Below, piece by piece: positions 50,187 to 62,400 of a stretch of 64,000 nucleotides of DNA. Position numbers and translations under genes: made by a program. The notes beneath the pieces are model-generated. The model was not told the origin of the DNA and made no database searches. It worked only from the letters and a program-made list of their open reading frames with translations. The stretch covers positions 28,653,146 to 28,717,145 of the forward strand of contig NC_052399.1 of NCBI RefSeq assembly GCF_009389715.1. The letters are read 5' to 3'. The stretch's first letter is position 1. Every line of letters begins with the position of its first letter. The DNA is from Phoenix dactylifera (taxonomy: Eukaryota; Streptophyta; Magnoliopsida; Arecales; Arecaceae).

Positions 50187-53145
50187 TTAAGCAGGGGCAT
50201 GAGGTTGCTCCGCAACACCCAAACAATTATTGCAGTAATGGTTATCCTTCCGCATTGGAGATGCGCAAACATAGCAGAAGCAATGACCGCACCTTCGAAT
50301 TATTGCCAAACAAAACATTAGTTTGCACAAGAAGAGCGAACATATCACGCAAAGAAATTGCAGGATCTTTGAAACTAGATACACAATAATAAGATTACCA
50401 ATCATTATTTTATTAACATAATATAAGAAGAAGAATTTGCTATTGCATATTCCCAGACAAGGGATAAAAAAATGGAAAGCATACTGTGATGATCTGGGCG
50501 GGCATATGTTTAATTTCACATTGGCTATGCACTGAGTAAATCTTGGATTGTTATATAGAGCTAATGAATCCACATAACACCTTCTTAGCTAGCTTCTTTG
50601 GGTAAGGTCCTAGATCGTTATACATACTTGCTGAGTCCCTTGATGCCTTAAGATGGTGTTTGGATGCTTGTAGTTGGAAGATGCATGTAGTTGAGGTTAT
50701 TCTTATGTTTGTTTATAGGAACTGTTATTATATCTGGTTGTACTATTAAAGAAATATTAAAAATGTAAGCACCAAAGATTGTTCTTGCTTGGACTTCAAC
50801 CCATCATAGAGACATCTTTAAAACCCTTTCCAATTATAGTAGTTTGTGTCGCTGGAAAAAGGCCACCCCCTGCAACTAGGGTTCACTTACATTCAGTTGT
50901 TGTAGGAAGCCAAGGTAGTCCCTCAAAGAAATGGGGAAAAATAATAATGATTTTGTAAACAAAAATGAGTAGGGAGTTACAAAAATAGCTACACCATTAT
51001 CCACTTTAAATTTATGAAATGTACGATTGACATATACTGAGCCGGAGCACCTAGGATGCACGCGAAGATGCACGAATCACAAGTCTCGACTGCGCGAGTC
51101 TCGTAAGCACGGGTCTCGAGATAACTAGTTTTTGATGATTAGTTATTTTTTCATCTCAATCAAAAAAGTTGACATTAGTTAATTCTAGAAAGTTTTGCTA
51201 AGGAGCAGACAACTGTAGACTGGTATGCAGAGTAAATTGCCAATGGTTAATCCAAAAGCAGGCAACTTAGGAAACAAAAATGTTAAAGAGCTAAAAAAGT
51301 TAAGAAAGTTATAGAGTAAACAAAAAGTCGACTCTTTTCGTTGTACAAATCAGAATTATGGTAGCTAATCCCCAATGACTTTAAACAGCTGAACTAGGTG
51401 GCACTCTTAGCAGGTGTGGGTGTTTGAGGACAAGGAAAAGAACAAAGCCTCATATATGCAAGAAGTCAATATTTTACACAAGAGAGAAGAAGAAAAAAAA
51501 AGGTCTAATAAAGCCCACTCCAAGAAGCTGAGAAATTTAGAGATATAAATTCAAGGAATAAATTATTCCAATGGTTGACTCAAAGCATGAAACAATTCAT
51601 AAAATCACCACAACATTCCCCCTAGATTAAGAGGTCTCACTTGACATGAAGATGGTATCCTAATGTATACAAGAAAAGCTTACATGCCATCTTTTCTATG
51701 ATATGTAGTCCCTTTTGCATATTATATTTTCGATGCATGCCAATGTATGATATGTACTCACACAGTTTCAAATACTAGATCGCATATCAAGAAATCAAAT
51801 AAAGAAGGATGGCAATAAAATTGGGCAAGCATTACCTGCAGCTCATAAAATTACAACCTTCAATCTTCTCCACATAGATCTTACACTCGGGACACCTCTG
51901 CCACCTGCTTGTGTTGGCTAATTGCCTCAGCATCAGGTCCCCCTCGCCCTTCTCATCCTCCTCCAGCTGCTGAAACTGCTCGCAGTTGATGCCATGATGC
52001 CATGGCACGCTGCACCGAGCACATAACACTCTCTTGCAATGAGGACACTCCGCATCTGTCATCACCTGCTCGTCGCCATTGCCACCTTCGTTGAGTAGCA
52101 GCGCCGAGCAGTCCTTATACGGGCAGTAGAACTTCGCCGGCCCGAGCGCCGATTCACACAGAGCGACGCCCCAACGGTCGAACACTTCTCCTGGGAGGAT
52201 CGACCGACACTTCTCGGGCTCGAGATTCCCATCTTTGCATGCCGGGTCAGGGCAACCGATCGTGATCGAATTCTCCCCAACCTTCGCCGTGACGTAGAGT
52301 CTCACACAGCTCGTGCAGAACTTGTGGGAGCAACCATTTATGTCGAAGCTCTCGTGAAGAGGCTTCGGATCCATGCAGATAGCGCAGTAGAACTCGCTGT
52401 CGACGTCCTGCGAAGCGCTAGACGACTGCCCGATCTCCGTCACGGGATGAGGAGATTCGATGATCGGTTGCTTCCCCTTTGGATTGCCCGGGCCATCTCC
52501 CGGTGCCGCCGCAGCATCAAGCAAGGTGTTTGCGAGCTTGAGGAGATCGCGGCGGCTGAACTCTCCTTGGATGGAGACATGGAAGATGGCAGCTTCGCCT
52601 TGCTCTACGCTTGGATGCGGTTCCACTAGAACAATGCTCTTCCTCTGATCACCTCTCTGGTGGGCATCGAGCCACCTATCGAAGACGTCCGGCCGAACAA
52701 AACCCATGTAAGGTTCGGGCTCGAGCACCAAGTCGCAGCCTGCACGGGGACATTTGACAGAAGAAACATCCTTCTGGAGCTCTGCTTCGATATACTGGTC
52801 CAAGCAAGCGCGGCAGAGCGCATGAGAGCATGTCACTGCTCGGAAAACCTCCGGCGACGGCAGCGGTCTCTCACAGATCACACAGCAGCAGGGAAGAGAA
52901 GGACCCAAGGGCTCGCCAGTCTCGACGTGTGGATTTGTTGACTTGGTGGAGACCATGAGCACCTCTTGGAGCTGTAGTTCCTGCGCAAGGTTCTCGTCAT
53001 CGTCAAGGGCTTCGCCGAGCCCGTCGGCATCGATGGCATCGAATGCTGAGAAGAAGGAATCTTCTCCTTCTCCTCGGTGGATCAGCCGGCCTTCCCTCCG
53101 CTCTTGCACCGAAGTATCCATTAGGTCGTGCTGCACAGGATCCAT
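50187..53145 (-). CDS. RBR-type E3 ubiquitin ligase with an extra N-terminal RING1-like domain (471 aa)
   Basis: Two exons, 51836-53145 and 50187-50292, join in phase at an Arg codon (FMSCR|CGHCFC). Known role of the family: RING1 binds the E2~ubiquitin, and ubiquitin passes to a Cys in RING2 before transfer to substrate. Residues ~51-64 (ENLAQELQLQEVLM) are a UIM-like helix common in plant relatives. Unusually, two RING1-like blocks are present. The first is C88-x2-C91, C106-S-H108, C111, C114, C132, C137, ending in VFDRW. The second is C254-x2-C257, C272-S-H274, C277, C280, C298, C303, also ending in VFDRW. IBR follows from C341 (FYCPYKDCSALL, ECPHC..LCARC) and RING2 from C418, with the presumed catalytic Cys in EGC431NFM. 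No transmembrane segment. The 1.5-kb intron sits inside RING2. A tandem paralogue lies 2.7 kb upstream on the same strand. Confidence 0.92.
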
Positions 53146-54843
53146 TAAACGATGGTTAGATGGAAGAAAGAAGGTATTGGAGATCTCTTGGTCTTATCTT
53201 AACCCCTGAAGCGTCTCTTTTCCTTCAGGGCTAAGAGAGGCAGCTAGTGCGGGAAGAGGGAATCCACTAAAGAAGGAAAAAAAAAAGGAAGAGAGAGAAG
53301 AAAAGAGACATCAAAAAAGCAGTTGAGTAAAAAAAAAAGCATGGTTTGTTTGGGGAAAAAAAGGTTCGGGTTGTATCTTTCGGGTGAAAGAATAAGTGCT
53401 TTAATGGTCGAGCGAAATCGGGATGAGGAGTCGCAAGAATAAGTGCTTTTGAGAGATACAGCTCGAAGCCATGGGAGTCGGAGAGCTTTGAAATATGTGC
53501 GAGCGGCTTCAAAAGCCAACGCTTACCAAAATTTATGGCTTGAGGACTCTTCAATTTCCCAGGGCTCCTCGACTCCAAGAACTTCAGTTTCCCGAGCTGG
53601 ATTTTTATATGCGTCCGGATATTTTTCTTAGGGGATTCCTTTCCTAATTTTTTTCTATTCTTCCCTTTTTCAAACTTTTGCTTCTCGTTTTTTTTTTTTT
53701 TGGATCCCTTCTTTTCTCTCCTTTATTCATGGTCCACGCAATTTGCTTTTTATCTGCAGTACTTTTGTATTATTCATTTTTTTTGGTAGGATATATTTCA
53801 ATTTTCTAGAAATTATTTTTAAAAAGTAAGTACCATTTTTTTGGATAGAAGAAATTCTTATAATTTTTTTTGGGCAAAAATTGATTTCAAATTTGTTAGC
53901 ATCGAAGTCAAAAATTTTACAAGATTTTTTTTTTAAATGATTTACATAATAATGCATAACAATTGTTAAATTCTTATCAAAAACTAGCATCTAGTTTTAT
54001 AAATTTGAAATTAATTTCATTTGAAGATTTTTCCTTTCTATAAGGCTTTGCCACGTCAGTTTCTTTGCCAAATTATGAAACAAAGATCGACCTTGTAAAG
54101 GTCCAAGTTATTGGATTAATGTCTTATCATCAACTCAATCGGACAAACTAGATTATTCTTAAAAATTAAAATATTTAGAAGTTAGACATAATACTATAAA
54201 ATATGTATAATTATCGGTAAGTTATCTATTTTAAATACTACTACTGGGCACCTTTTTTTAGTACTTTTTAATTCAATATAAACAAAAAATAATCATGAAT
54301 AATATTTTTAGAATAAACCATTGCTTGTAAGATTTTAAATGGGCAACATTTTGAATCTTAACTAAAATTTATTTTAGATAAAACTTTTAAAATCCGATTT
54401 TGGACTGCTCAAATTCTAGTTTAAACACATTTCATTACTAAGTTTTTCAGCATGATTATTTGAATTCTTACCTTTATTTGTCACATAAACTTTCAAAGGC
54501 GCATCATGTTGAATGTATGACACAATATGCACATTGAGATTGAATAAGATGCAGTTTTTATGTGCGCATGATTGTGATTTCATAGCAGATCAAATTTGTT
54601 GGCAAAAGTGACAGAGGCTTACAGTTTATATCTTAAAGTCATGCACCATGCCAATTAACAAGAATTTTCTATATGACCTTGTGTCCAGCATAGAGAAATT
54701 AGTAGATCACCTCGCCCAAAATAATTTCCATACTTTCCTAAAATAAAATTGCTATATGATGGTCAAACGACAAATAACTCGTAAATTCTATCAAAATATT
54801 GGGAATTTCAGGCATTCTTTAAAAAAAACTAAAAGAAGAGTTG

Positions 54844-54927
<84 letters not shown>

Positions 54928-55876
54928 GATAGGGCAAGAGAGAAGCGAAGTGAACCAGGACTCGAAGATATAAAACTAAGTAAAAGTCCCTTATTGCACA
55001 TACCTCGTTCTTCTAATTACTTCACTCTTGTTGAACATAGTTTACCACTTGCTTCTTTTCTTATGGGTCTGATTGAATCGTACTACTTGGGACCATTGCT
55101 TTCCTGCTAGCTTTGGCCACCAATAACGCTTTGCTTGCATGCAAGGCGGCGCGTCTACCTGACGCGCGCGCGAAGAATATGCATTTTTAGTACTAGTAGT
55201 ACTGGACAAGCTCTAGAAAAATAATTTCTTTCTTATTTCTTTCTGCCTTTCTTTTCCATGACGACTAGGAACAGGCAAATCAAAAATTTCACCTCAAATT
55301 CTTCTCTATCTCTCTCTCTATATATAATTTAATGTTATTTAGATTGCATATTTTTAATTAGCTAATGCATAGGCTAGGCATCTTCAAATCTCACAATTTT
55401 TAGTATGTAAGCAAATTTTAGGTAGTAGATCACATCTAACGTTTGATTATCAATGTGAGATCCTATCATCCAATCTAGATCTAGCCAAATCCGAGTGAAA
55501 ATCTACTCGATTGTAACCAAATCTAGCTCTCTCCCCCCATATTTATATATAAAAAAATATAAGTGCGTGCATATACGTGTGTATGTATATGCAGATTTTA
55601 CAAATACAAGCAATGATTGGTATCAACTAGAAGCTGCTCATTCTACCATTCTATTCTATGATAGAAGAACCTGAGGGGCAAAATCTTGGCCTCAGGACTA
55701 CTCAAAAGACATCTTAATAATCATAAAAACAATTTCTAAGCACAGAGGCTATGACCACTACCGTCTCAGGAGAATTTATATATATCTTAAAAAGAAGAAA
55801 CGTAAGACACTGTCATTCCTAGCATTCATCAATGAGACTGGTATAATTTTTTTTGGCAAGCTCTCGTCAACTAGAG
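53146..55876. other. Intergenic region between the two RBR genes, with (CT)n(TA)n microsatellite
   Basis: Holds the RBR1 leader and promoter (53146 onwards) and the 3' flank of RBR2. A compound microsatellite, CT units then TA units, lies at 54846-54924. The small frames in the leader region (53244-53580 minus) look like untranslated sequence and show no motif. 53690-54480 is very AT-rich. Confidence 0.5.
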
Positions 55877-58800
55877 CTAACTTCGGCATTTTAGACAATA
55901 ATGGTCACTGTTCATTGGCCCTGCACACCTGTAGCAGAAGGTATTACCGCACCTTCAAACCCAGTAAAAAAAAAAGAAAAGAATCGTTAGTTTAACAAGG
56001 AAGCATTACCATTAACACAATAAGGTAACATGAACTATCAATTAGAAATGCACATGCCGCAATAAAAGAGTGAGAAATAAATAAACAAGTTCGAGATAGT
56101 TAAATCTACATGTCATATATATTCTGGAAAGAAAAAACATTACCACAGTTGAGCGACCAACAATATCAAAAGAACATTACTGATAAACAACTATGCTGCC
56201 AAACTACATATATGCGCATATACATGGTGGTAAAATTGGCCAAATGTGGTGTAGAGCTGTTATATTTGAAGCATCTGAGAGAGTTCTTTAGGATATAATC
56301 CGGTATATAACTACAAATGGAGATTGAATCGAGATTCCGCACGGCTTAGAGGACCATGACATTAGAACTGCACTGTTCATGATTAAGGAAGTGTTCATTG
56401 AAGGTTTTTGGTGAAGGATAAAAAATATATGTATAACTATGATTTCTGAATATAAAAAAAATAAAGTCCAACTGTATTTTAAAACAAATAATCAAGAACT
56501 AATAGCATATGTTTGGCTATAAAACTCAGTACTATAGTGCCTCGAATTCCATGAATTTATGCTAGGTCCAGTCTCCCTTTGCAACATCCCAAAGATAAAA
56601 GCCAATTACAAAACCGAATGCCTCTTTCAATATTACGCTACAGTTGAATTGCCCATAGGCCATAGAACTACGTTTCAAGAGTTCCCCACTATAGTGTGAA
56701 TTAAGGTTCTTGTTTTAAACATTACTTCCCCATGATTTAACATCCATCCACCTTGACATTCTCATATCTGCCAATGCTCATCTTATGTGAATGGTATGAT
56801 AAAATTGCATAAAAGCCCAGCTATAAATTCAGCCTTCTATTTAGTCAGATCCTTTCTTCAGATTCAGCTATTGACTCAAATCAACAACAACGGAGGAGCT
56901 CTTCTTGAACTCTAGCTTGATCGGGAAGGGACTTCAACTGCTTCTCTGTTTTTGCATTATGTATTGCATTATATATTTGTATATTATATAAAACGAATTA
57001 GCAGCTTCATAATACTAAATATTTACCACATGTAATGGGTCAAGCACTTCATCCCAATTAAAACAGAAATTTTCATTTCAACAAGCTTCTTAGGCACATC
57101 CAATTCCAACTTGAGACTCATCCCAGTTCTCATATCCTTAAATTAAATTTATAGAAGATCATAACCTCATCTAAACTAATTTTTGCAATTAACAGTCTTC
57201 ATTTGTTCAAATACTTCAAGCTACCAGGACAACACCTAGTGTATATATCTTTCCTACCGACTAACTTCTGCTAAACCCCAGTTTTATCTCATATGCTTTC
57301 TCCAAGCTTACAGAAACATTTTTTTGTTATTTATCCACTCTTTAAGTCCCCCTATAAACTGTTAAGTAATAAAACACTAAGCTTATTTTCATGATATTAA
57401 TCAAAACTGGGCATCTTTGCCGTAAGTATCATCTCATTTTCTCTTGAGACATTTACATTATAACACAACCACGATGAAATCTCCGCCCACTCATCGATTA
57501 CTTGCCTCTCCACAGTGCTAAAATGCAATAAAAATGGGATTTTTAAAGTCGATAGTTCAAAATACCAAAACACTTACTTCCAATAAATCATCGTCAAGCC
57601 ATGTAATTCTAAAGCTCATAACAATTTATCCTCCCTTATTCCTATAGACTGCAATAGATAGTAACTCATCAAATGGGACATCATGTTCGGACGAATGAAT
57701 GCTAGCCTCTAGTCAACTAAGTAATCTGAAAATTCTAAAGTTCGATATAATGCTTCTCACATTTGTGAGGAATAAGCCACTAAAGCATGTCCAGCTTCAG
57801 ATAGATGAGTTAAAGGAGGGTAGCTATGTAGCCTGCATCAGTGGTTTATATGTAGTTGGTAAGGCCATGTAAAGCTTGATGGAAAGACTCCCTAAAAAGG
57901 GCAAGCCAGATGAGTAGATGCTAATATAGAAACTAACAATGGCATTGCTATGGAGAAGATAAGCATTACCTGCACCTCATAAAATTACATCCCTCAGTCC
58001 TCTCCACAAAGAACTTGCACTTGGGGCACCTCTGCCAGTGCTGGTTCTTCGCCATCTCCATCAGCATCAAATCCTCCCTCCCCTTCTCGTCCTCTCCAAG
58101 CTGCTGATAGGCCTCGCATGTGATATTTGAATGCCACGGCGCCTTACACTGAGCACAAAACAGCCGATAACAATGCGGGCATTCTGATTCTCTAATCACC
58201 TCACCATTAATTCCCCCTTCATGTATCAGCAATGCGGAGCAATCCTTGTATGGGCAGTAAAACCTCATTGGCTCAAGTATCTCCTCGCAGAGCCTGCTTG
58301 CCCATTGGTCGATCACCTTGGGCGGGAGGATCAATTGGCACATATCCAGCTCTAAATATCCAGTCTTGCAGCTGGGGTCTGGGCAGCCGATCAACACCTC
58401 ATTCTCCTCCACCTTCGCCGCCACGTACTGGCTCACGCAGCTGGCGCAGTACAAGTGGGAGCAGCCCCTCATACTGAAGCTCTCAAAATCGAGATAATCC
58501 TGCATACAGATGCTACAATAGAGCTTGGGCTCCGTCGGCGGAGCAGCGGAAGATTCCCCGACCTCTGGAACAGGGTTTTCTTCAAAACGCCTCCTTTTTG
58601 ACAGCCTCCCTCTTGGGTCATCCAGGTCGTGCTCCAATGCTCCGAAGCCATCGAGGTCGATAAAAGAGATCTCTTTAATGGGCCTTTTCCCTTCCCGGCC
58701 GCGGCTCTCTTGTTTAACACCTTCGGAGCCCTCGAGGTCGATGAAGGCAGGCGGGGGCTGGTGGTGGAGGGACTCGGCAATGGCGATCTGGAGGAGGACG

Positions 58801-59012
58801 TCGTCGTGGTAGTCCTCGACGGAGATGGGGCGGTTCCTGTCGCCGCTGTAGTGGGAGATTCCGGCGACGGAGTCTCTGTCTTCCTTCTCATCGTCGCCCT
58901 CGACGGAGAGGCGGTCGACGGGGATGGGGTGGTCGCGGTCGCCGCCGTGGCGGGAGATTTGAAGTGAGGCGGCTCCGGCCGCCGCGGGAGGGTTGGAGCG
59001 CCGGTGTCTCAT
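55877..59012 (-). CDS. RBR-type E3 ubiquitin ligase with repeated SIM-like motifs and a UIM-like helix (372 aa)
   Basis: Two exons, 57970-59012 and 55877-55952, join in phase at the same Arg codon as in the paralogue (NFMRCR|CGNTFCYRC). RING1 has C166-x2-C169, C184-S-H186, C189, C192, C210 and C215; IBR starts at C253 (FYCPYKDCSALL); RING2 has C329, C332 and the presumed catalytic Cys342 (EGCNFM). The protein is soluble, with no membrane segment. The N-terminal 160 residues are low in order and hold HPIPVD (~28-33), RPISVED (~61-67), a UIM-like helix (DVLLQIAIAESL, 71-82), AFIDLEG (~89-95) and SFIDLDG (~116-122). The FIDL-acidic words resemble SUMO-interaction motifs. A basic KRRR patch at ~139-142 could be a nuclear signal. 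Gene organisation and intron position match the downstream paralogue, so the pair arose by tandem duplication; this copy lacks the second RING1. Confidence 0.92.
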
Positions 59013-59149
59013 AGCTTTAGCCCTATTAGTCTAAACGGAAGAAGGTGGAACCGTGGAAGGGCGGATTAGATTCGAAAAGAAGAGTTTCCCCTTCGTAGGA
59101 AAGTAAACGCTCCTAGGGCTGGTGGAGGGTGACACGAATATTCGTGTTT

Positions 59150-59760
59150 ATCTATCACTACTACTCTAATCTATCACATTAGAAACTTATGGGATAGAAT
59201 TTGATGAACACCACTGTAGGGAGGAAGAGAGTAAGAGAAAGAAAAAGAGAAGAAGAAGAAAGAAGAGATTATAGAGATACAGAAAGAAGAGATTATAGAA
59301 GAAGAAGAAGGAGGCTAGGTTTTTTTCATTCAATCATCAATTGCCTCGTACATGAGAGGGATGGTCTTTATATAGATCTTGACCGATTCAAGTAATCAAT
59401 TGACCAAATCAATCAATTGACACTGACTAAATTCGGACTCTTACATCAATTAACCCTTTCCAAAGTTGGTCCACTAAATTGGCCTAATTATATAGACCTA
59501 ATTGACTAGTCTAATAACAAAACAACTAACCCAATCGACTTGACTAAGACAAAAGTAAATAATGCAATAAAATAAAATGACTCGGACTCAAATGGACCCA
59601 ATCAGGATCCGACTCAATCCGGGGGCTCAGAATCATCTGAATGAAGGGCTCTAATATCTCCATCAAAATTGGATTTTGGGCACATACAATCATTATCCTC
59701 ATGCTTATATAGATGACCATGATCATAAAATTGGTCCACGATTCAACCTCCAATGAAAAG
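59150..59760 (-). mobile_element. Probable LTR-retroelement fossil (LTR portion)
   Basis: Read on the minus strand, the segment resembles part of a plant LTR: a repeat-poor promoter-like stretch, a TATA-like ctatataaagacc near 59370, then a transcribed leader and a GA/CT-rich end near 59210-59310. No gag or pol frame is present, so this is a broken remnant. Family (Ty1 or Ty3 lineage) and age cannot be judged by eye, and the limits are approximate. Confidence 0.35.
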
Positions 59761-62190
59761 AATATTAACTTTGTGATTCATTTTTAATCTTCTATGTAAG
59801 AATGTCTCTTATCTGCTCATAGTTTTTCTTAAATCTTTTTTGCATAAATATCATCCTAAATATCGAATTTTGCAGAAATATTCTTTCAAAATTGATATTT
59901 GCATATATATATATATATTCGTAAAATATTTGTTTTGCTATTCTATCCATTTTTATTCTTGTTTTTCATATGTAATGTACCCATGTTATCTAACATCGTT
60001 AAAAAATTAATGGTTTTAAATTAAAATGACTAAAATATCCTTAATAGGTAGATGTGCAAAATGAAACATTTATAAGACGATTGCGATGATGGACAAAACA
60101 ATAATTTCAAAATTTTATTTTATTTTTAATTAAAATAAATTTGGGTTAGAAGAATTGTTATAATATTAGGGATATTTGTGTAAAAACAGTGTTTTATGAG
60201 GGTACAGAAATAAATATAAATTTTAAGAGGGTATTCACGCAAATTTAAATTTTTAGAAGGGTATTCATGCAAAAAAAAATTATATATATAATTTTTTTTA
60301 AAGAAGTAAGTTTTTTTTTCCTATCCTAATAAGAACCACTCCCCTTTTTGCTATTTCTATCTCCTTTTTTTTTCTAAAATATCCACTCTAGGTCTTTTTC
60401 TATTTTCATGTCATATATAGAGGATGTAAATCATATATTCTAAATTTTTTTGTGATAACGCTGAAATTAGATGAAGACAAGATTTAAAGCTAGATCACTA
60501 CTAGCAAAATTTAGTAGTTTTGACAACTGAACCTATGGACACTAGCAACCGGTCCTCCTTGATTCGACTTTCATTTGAAAGAATATTAACTTTGGAGTCC
60601 ACCTTTGATTTCACTCAATCTCTAATATGCTAACAAAAAAAGAAGAAGAATAGATTCTAGTCTATGTTACACCGTAAAAGTGCCCCTTACTAGATCGACT
60701 CTGGTCATGAATATTTTCTCCTATACACCTTTTTTATAAGGAAAGAAGTCCTTTTTTCCATCCCAATAAGAACCATTCCGCTATACTTTTTTTCTATCTC
60801 CCTTTTGAAAAAATATCCACTCTACTTCTTTTTCTATTTCTATTTCATATGTAGAGGATGTGAATCATATATTCTATTTTTTTGTGATAACGCTGGAATT
60901 AGATGACGAAGGATTCAAATCTAAACCATCAGTTTCAAAATCTACTAACTTTGATAATCGAACCTATTGACACCATCAACATATGCTAGATATTGTTTAC
61001 AATTATAATGTAAATTCTTAGAGATCGACTCCAAAAGTTGATTCTACTTGTAATGTATTTTTGAACTATCCTTTTTCTCTCATTGAAAACTAGCAACGTA
61101 AATTGGACATCAAAGATACTAATCTTAGTACACTGCTCGGTTATAAATCTTATTCTAGTACATTTTTTATCGTTCATCTCATTAAAAATATTTTTTAATT
61201 TAATTTTTGAAATCTAATTATAATTTTTTGTTTTATGAAAGCTGAGGTTTATAAAACAAACCTTTTTATGTTGTTTATAAGTGATGTTCAATTGCATGTT
61301 TGATCACACAAGAAAGAAATATTGACACAAAAAAGGAAGGAAAAGGATGGAATTAACTCCCTTTTGTCTAATATTTAATCAAATGAAGGGTTTAGGACCA
61401 TGCATCCTTCCTCGCAGATCACATGCATTGCACGTGCCAAGATCCATCAACAAACTGCTATAATATAAATCTCATAGGATCTACTTCAGTTTCAATGGCC
61501 CATGCTTAACTCTAAAAGCATAAGCAGGGAGCAAACATCAACTCGAAAGTTGTCTAACAAGTGAAAACTCAGTCTAGATCTTATAGTGAGAGTGCTTAAT
61601 TAAGATCTCAAGGTTAAGCACCAAGATGACCAGTAAGTACTCACTTTCTTGCCAAGATAGCTTTCACCAAATATATTACACCATTTTTTTTGTGGGATCA
61701 TCGCCAAATATATTACAAAATTTTTATGCTACTAAATTTGTGAATGTTTCCTTTCAAAAGTTGCCAAACGGGTTAAGTTTGGCACCTTGCTCCTCTTTAG
61801 CGTGCTTGCGTGTTCATGGCATATTTTGCACTGTTTTGCTAGTCTCAAAGATGTGCAGGATTTATGAAATGGTGCAGACATTAGATGAGAATGATGCGAT
61901 CGTTTAAGTTGGCGTGAGTGTGCCATCAAACATGCACATAATTTTTATAAAAAGGAGAAAGTAATATGCACATAATTTCCTCACAAGGATTTCTCTTAAA
62001 AAAATAATAATAAAAAAAAACCTTGCTGCATGCAGCATCAAATATGCACACCACTCAATTCATCTATGTAATTGGTGTGCAGTGGTTGATTGGCACGTCA
62101 ATTAATGAATATTGTCAATATATATGTAATTTTAGCAGACTTATTCAGATACATGCAATTATAAGTGTCTTGATATACATGCCATTTTAT
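59761..62190. other. AT-rich intergenic region
   Basis: Apart from the 435-bp duplication at 60302-60985, this stretch holds no gene or RNA that I can support. Words from its start (gaatattaactttg at about 59760) recur near 60580, again suggesting local rearrangement of repeat DNA. Confidence 0.4.
60302..60985. repeat. Two-copy direct duplication, period about 435 bp
   Basis: Copy 1 (~60302-60545) and copy 2 (~60738-60985) share, in the same order, 'aataagaacca', 'aaaatatccactct', 'tctttttctatttt/c', 'tagaggatgt.aatcatatattct', 'tgtgataacgctg.aattagatga' and 'gaacctat.gacac'. The offset is 434-437 bp. No coding potential. Probably a duplicated piece of an older transposon. Confidence 0.7.
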
Positions 62191-62250
62191 CAATACAAAC
62201 AATGATTTGTATCGACTGCAACCTGCTCATTCTATCATTCTAATGATAGG
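62191..62250. repeat. Diverged copy of the RBR2 3'-flank (55601-55667)
   Basis: caatacaaacaatgatttgtatcgactgcaacctgctcattctatcattc aligns in the same orientation with caaatacaagcaatgattggtatcaactagaagctgctcattctaccattc at 55601, about 210 bp beyond the RBR2 stop. The similarity ends soon after on both sides here. Confidence 0.55.
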
Positions 62251-62254
62251 ATCT

Positions 62255-62400
62255 GACACCTCGCAGATATCGGAGAGAAGCCGCGGTGGGAGCGGGGGAG
62301 GCGGCGGAGCCCCGGCAGGCCACCATCAAGCTAGCGCTCCCACACGGGTTGCAAAAGAGGAAAAAGGGAATGAATCAAAGAGAGAGGAAAAAGGTGGCGG
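62255..62400. other. Short GC-rich islet of unknown origin
   Basis: A compositionally distinct patch (gccgcggtgggagcgggggaggcggcggagccccggc...) starts straight after the RBR-flank echo and fades into A-rich sequence. Its open frames are mainly Gly, Ala, Glu and Lys, with no domain. It may be a fragment of a GC-rich first exon or a retroposed piece. Confidence 0.35.

Noticed and set aside
53244-53578. Minus-strand frames of 91 and 103 codons upstream of RBR1
   Set aside because: They fall in the likely leader/promoter; Phe/Ser-rich translation from CT-rich DNA and no domain.
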